Shown here piece after piece: positions 60,401 to 64,000 of a stretch of 64,000 bases of DNA. Every line of letters begins with the position of its first letter. The first letter of the stretch is position 1. The stretch spans positions 17,180,436 to 17,244,435 of the forward strand of contig OZ038470.1 of assembly GCA_964036295.1 (NCBI GenBank), given 5' to 3'. Source of the stretch: Plumapathes pennacea. Lineage: Eukaryota > Cnidaria > Anthozoa > Antipatharia > Myriopathidae. Both the position numbers and the translations under genes were made by a program. Below the pieces are notes generated by a model. That model ran no database searches. It was not told where the DNA came from and saw only the letters and a list, made by a program, of their open reading frames with translations.

Positions 60401-63233
60401 ACAGGGCTCCCCATCCCATCGGGCAGCCAACTTCCTTCCTCAGAGCTGTGTGTCCCTGTGCAGCCTTTCACTCCAGCCGCTGCTCACTGTTCATTCTCCA
60501 ACTCTAAGTTTTTGGAATGTGTGGAGCATTATAAGAGTAAGTGGAAGGCGTGTGCGGTGCAGTGTCCCAATAGTAATGATTCAAGAGGAGCAAAGTCAAC
60601 AATTGCAGCATCACCTTCCAAACCTGTTCAAGGGAGAGGTAATAAAGAGAAGCTTTCTTTCTGTCTACTCTAGGGTTGTATCACTTAGCATCTGATATAA
60701 ATAATAGTGTTAATAGTATAAATTAATAGTGTTTATTATTTCGGTGCCTTTACTTGTGTGCATTGTTCGGAAAAACTGGACGTGTTATTATTTGTCTGTG
60801 CTCTATTAAGTAAGTGTCTCGGTAATTGTGAACAAGTTCAACTGTCGGTATGTGGTCGGTAACGTGATCGGTATGTGGTCGTTGATATGGTCGGCAACGT
60901 GGTCGACCGGTGTGTGGTCAGTAACGTGGTCGGTAGGCGTCGGTGTGTGGTCGGTAATGTGGTCGGTAACGTGGTCGCATCTTACTGTTTATTTTGACAA
61001 TCCTTCTGCAGGTTCTCACAGTAGGTCAGGGAGGTGTTCAAGTAATGGACAACACGACAACAGTGACAAGAGAAAGGACAGATCTCCTCGACCAACTCGT
61101 GTCAAGGCTCCTGCAGTGACGACAGGCACTCACCAACCAACCTTCTTCCTTGGAGGTGCAAATGGAAACTGGATGTAAGTATGACGGTTGTTGTGTTTGT
61201 GATTTCCATTCAATATCCTGGCCCCAGACCTTTCCGTTTGAACATTATTATCACTGTTTCCATTTTTCCCCTAAAGTGCAGGCGTATTAATATAAACATA
61301 ATCACTTGTTTTGCTCTTTATTGTGCTGCCCCCAAACTAAATACCATCCGTAGAGTCGTCTGCACCAGTGTTTAGTTTAGATATGGTCAGGTTATTCAAT
61401 TTTCCACTTGGGCCCAGATGCAATAAAACACATATGTCGGGGACTGGCTATTGATAACAAAAAATACGAGCTAGAATCGAGCATTAGTGGATCTGTTTTG
61501 ACACATTCCTTTTGTTAATTATTGTTTTTCATTTTTCACCAGGATAGAGGAAACTCTGTTGTCCTTGGGTTGGAAGAGAACTGAGGACAAGTATGATGAG
61601 TCGTTTTCACTGAAATGGGTCGAGTGCAAAAGTCACATAAACTACAACACATTCAGGGAAGGTGAGTGGTGCAATTTTTATATTACTGATGAAATTACTT
61701 GTAATGAAAAATATACATGACCTGTGTGCTGTCAACTGTGACTTTTCTTGACCCTGGATTTATCGTGCGTCTTATTGTGCATGGAACTTTTGTGTCAAAG
61801 TAATTTGGTGTCAACGTGAAGTCGCGTAAAGGTTGCTGACAAGTCTTTTTTTCTTATGTTATTTCAGGATCGCAGCTGGTGAACCATATTTCGAACATCG
61901 GACTGCTGACTACCAAGATGGGACTTCTTAGTAGCTTACAGGAGCATGACCGAGTCATGGAAAAGACTTCTTCAAAGTAAGGCGGCTGCCTTGTTGTGCG
62001 TTAGCTGCTCGACTCGTAGTCACTTTGTGCATTTTTACCCGCTTATGGCCATAAATGGAGTAAACGTTGGCGTAAACTTTGTTGCGCTGCAGGGCACGGA
62101 TTGCGCTGATCGACTTCTTTCCAGAAAGCTACAGACTGGGAAACACTGCAGAGAAGACAAAGTTCGTACAACAGATTTACAAAGGTGAGAGTAAGGATCT
62201 GACATTATCAGTGCTCACCAACAAATGCTTACGAAGGAAAACCACGTTTTAACAGTTTTTTTTTTATGCAATAGAAAATTCTCTAACTGAACGTGTTCTG
62301 GTTTCCTTCAGATGGAGAGGTATGGATCTGTAAGCCGACTGGTCTCAATCAAGGCAAGGGGATCTATCTTGTCAATAATAAACAACAGCTGATCGACAAG
62401 CTGGGCATGAACTTGGAGTCTCCTCAGGTTCCCATCAGACGACGGCACATCTCACGGCCTCCACAGGGCCGGATCATACAAAGGTATTGATTTGTAATGC
62501 GCATGCCTAACCACACAATCATGGCACTTGCGCAGTGTGTTCAGAGGTATTTTGTTTTTATGGTAACTCGTGTAGTATCTCGCGTAGTTATTTGTCAGAC
62601 ATTTTGTATTATATTCGTGTTTCACCGCCTAATCATTTGTTTCTGACTGGCTGCTTTCATTATTCGTTTGCCTGTGGCGATCCTGGGGAAAGGGGGGATT
62701 CGGGGGTTCAGTGAAACTTCTCTTTGGCTCACTCATTAATGTAAAAAATACCGATCTGAATGTATACTTTAGCTCAAAAGTACCTCTCAACAAATTACCA
62801 ACTCCCACTCGAACCCCCATTAACGGAATACTGTATCCTCCTCCAGTCATCAGGTACATAGCTAATCCTTTCCCGCTAAGAGGTGCTTTATTTTTTTGTT
62901 TGTTTGTTATTCATCAGGTACATATCTAACCCTTTGCTGCTGAATGGTTGCAAATTCGACGTGCGCGCTTACATGTTGATTGCCAGCACTCGTCCCTACA
63001 TCGTGTTGTACCACCCTGGTTACGTGCGCCTGTCTTGTGTACCGTACACGCCTTACACCAGCGACGGCGCGCAGGGCCTCCATGCACACTTGACCAATCA
63101 GGTAAGCACTGACAGTCATGTGACAAGCGACGTCCAAAATTCGGCGGGAAAGGGAAGGAAAGGTTTTCAGAGAGGGCACCAGTTCATGGACTTATTGTTA
63201 ACTTACGTGTTTATTCTTATTTATATTTTATTA

Positions 63234-63291
<58 letters not shown>

Positions 63292-63827
63292 ATTATTAAT
63301 ATTATTATTATTATTATTATTATTATTTTAGTACGTTCAGAAGATGCACCCACTGTATTCATCGTTGAAGGAAGAAACTGTTTGGAGCTTTGAGAGACTT
63401 CAGACTTACATCGACGAGAATGTGCGTCGTCACAAAGAGCTACAAGAAAACTGGGTCAACAACACGTTTGAGGTGAGCAACACTTCTTGCAGGCCGTTTA
63501 GTTCTCCTACTTTGTCTCTTTTCTTTCTTCCTTTTCTGTGTTCCATGATTTGGTCCATGTCATGTTTACCATGTTTCTGTTCCTACACTTCTCTCTGCCT
63601 TGGCCCCTTTTATCTGTCTGTCTGTCTGTCATTCGGTTGGGCTTGTTTTATTGGTGCCGCTTGCTTTATATGTAAAGTGTAGTTTCTTTGACAGTTTGGT
63701 TTTCTCGTAGAAACGGATGCAGCAAATAATGTTGGTGTGCTTTGAGAGCGTTCGCCAGAAGCTGCATCGAAGAATGGGATACTTTGATTTGCTGGGTTTT
63801 GATTTCATGGTTGATGAAAACTTCAAG
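55568..63827 (+). CDS. TTLL10: TTLL10-like tubulin glycylase/ligase with N-terminal NlpC/P60-like domain and acidic repeats (3' end beyond window)
   Basis: Exons: 55568-55747, 56584-56734, 56919-57034, 57412-57502, 58075-58162, 58747-60638, 61012-61174, 61543-61661, 61868-61976, 62093-62184, 62312-62483, 62918-63101, 63332-63472, 63711-63827; 1205 codons, phases agree, continuing. Residues about 85-225 resemble NlpC/P60 papain-fold hydrolases: DCCGLVRQVL (catalytic Cys122), HVEIWLGDKEKTIGARW (His189), then GVVQVHDS. Residues 285-577 are 14-aa acidic repeats; 594-704 are further Glu/Asp/Tyr repeats. From about 883 a TTL domain begins: FFLGGANGNW, LLTTKMGLL, ICKPTGLNQGKGIYL, IIQRYISNPLLL, KFDVRAYMLIAS, HLTNQ, KRMQQIM, GYFDLLGFDF. 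ATP-grasp residues visible so far look intact. The TTL part matches TTLL10 best (a polyglycylase in mice). Later in-frame ATGs at 55598 and 55652 are alternative starts. Confidence 0.87.
57778..57851. repeat. (TTTA)n microsatellite
   Basis: Imperfect TTTA/TTCA tetramers in TTLL10 intron 4. Confidence 0.9.
58973..59850 (+). repeat. Coding 42-bp minisatellite (14-aa acidic repeat) in TTLL10 exon 6
   Basis: The unit translates to GETELSEDWPAKHD and variants (GETAFNVDRAAKHE, ELTKGEGKTAVYED). GAGACTGA recurs at 59483, 59609, 59651 and 59693 (126, 42, 42 bp apart). The three units at 59609-59734 are nearly identical; outer units are diverged and partly arranged as 28-aa dimers. The period is a multiple of 3, so the frame stays open. 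Confidence 0.92.
60837..60980 (+). repeat. GT-rich minisatellite in TTLL10 intron 6
   Basis: Degenerate tandem copies of a roughly 12-bp unit, GGTCGGTAACGT / GGTCGGTATGTG, just upstream of exon 7. Confidence 0.85.
62847..62882 (+). repeat. Duplicated 5' edge of TTLL10 exon 12 (decoy splice acceptor)
   Basis: TCATCAGGTACATAGCTAA closely matches the true exon 12 acceptor and start, TCATCAGGTACATATCTAA at 62911, and similarity continues through CCTTT and GCT. The copy is 68-70 bp upstream. It reads RYIANPFPLRG instead of RYISNPLLLNG. Confidence 0.7.
63229..63330. repeat. (TTA)n microsatellite abutting TTLL10 exon 13
   Basis: About 33 TTA/ATT trinucleotides ending directly at the TTTTAG acceptor of exon 13. 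Confidence 0.95.
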
Positions 63828-64000
63828 GTACAGTATTCTGTCCCCAGGGGCGTGGGGTGGGGGAGGGAGGGGTAGATTGATGACAACAGTATTGTACTTG
63901 TGGATATTCTATTCTCAAGCACGACCAGTACCGGTAATAATATGAGTCAACACATGACACACAAACAGTTATGTAACCTGGTCATGTGATGCAAAAACGA

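Noticed and set aside
1..64000. tRNA, rRNA or snRNA genes
   Set aside because: No A/B-box tRNA pattern, rRNA core or snRNA signature was recognised on either strand by eye.

Overview
This is a stretch of intron-rich animal nuclear genome, most likely from a stony coral or close cnidarian relative. That is inferred from clear animal orthologues with GT-AG introns at vertebrate-like positions, an AT-rich background, and many small terminal-inverted-repeat elements of kinds I associate with coral genomes. No bacterial or organellar genes are seen. Gene models were built by hand by joining exons on splice sites, reading-frame phase and recalled family similarity. No database search was run.

Layout. 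(1) 1-1849, minus: 5' part of GLCE (heparan sulfate glucuronyl C5-epimerase), with a non-autonomous Helitron in its intron. (2) 1850-4540: intergenic, with a pair of inverted heptamer minisatellites and an old MITE. (3) 4541-12636, minus: an 18-exon RERE/atrophin-family corepressor (BAH, ELM2, SANT, GATA finger, atrophin C-terminus), followed upstream by about 6 kb with no recognised gene. (4) 18819-19987: a Mutator-like non-autonomous element with a perfect 9-bp target duplication. (5) 21205-36560: a roughly 15-kb satellite array of about 45 monomers of 336 bp, with a 1677-bp higher-order duplication and a 239-bp MITE. (6) 37381-40188, minus: a MARCH-type RING-CH E3 ligase with a RecQ-like pseudogene in its intron. 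(7) 41001-49260, plus: complete CLCN6 (23 exons, 853 aa). (8) 49798-50610, minus: a cysteine-rich unknown protein. (9) 50757-53648, plus: C8orf33/UPF0488. (10) 54504-55142, minus: CDCA3-like (Tome-1) single-exon gene. (11) 55568 to the window end, plus: a TTLL10-type tubulin glycylase/ligase fused to an N-terminal NlpC/P60-like domain through a long acidic repeat region.

From 37 kb onward the genes are packed as three head-to-head pairs (MARCH/CLCN6, Cys-rich/C8orf33, CDCA3/TTLL10), each with a short shared promoter interval and tail-to-tail junctions between pairs. The genes are mostly housekeeping: heparan sulfate synthesis, chromatin repression, membrane-protein ubiquitination, late-endosomal Cl-/H+ exchange, mitotic degradation and cilium or tubulin modification. 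RERE, CLCN6 and TTLL10 also lie together on human 1p36, which suggests ancient linkage. The most unusual objects are the NlpC/P60-repeat-TTLL10 fusion and the satellite array, whose core monomers carry a TATA-box-like motif.
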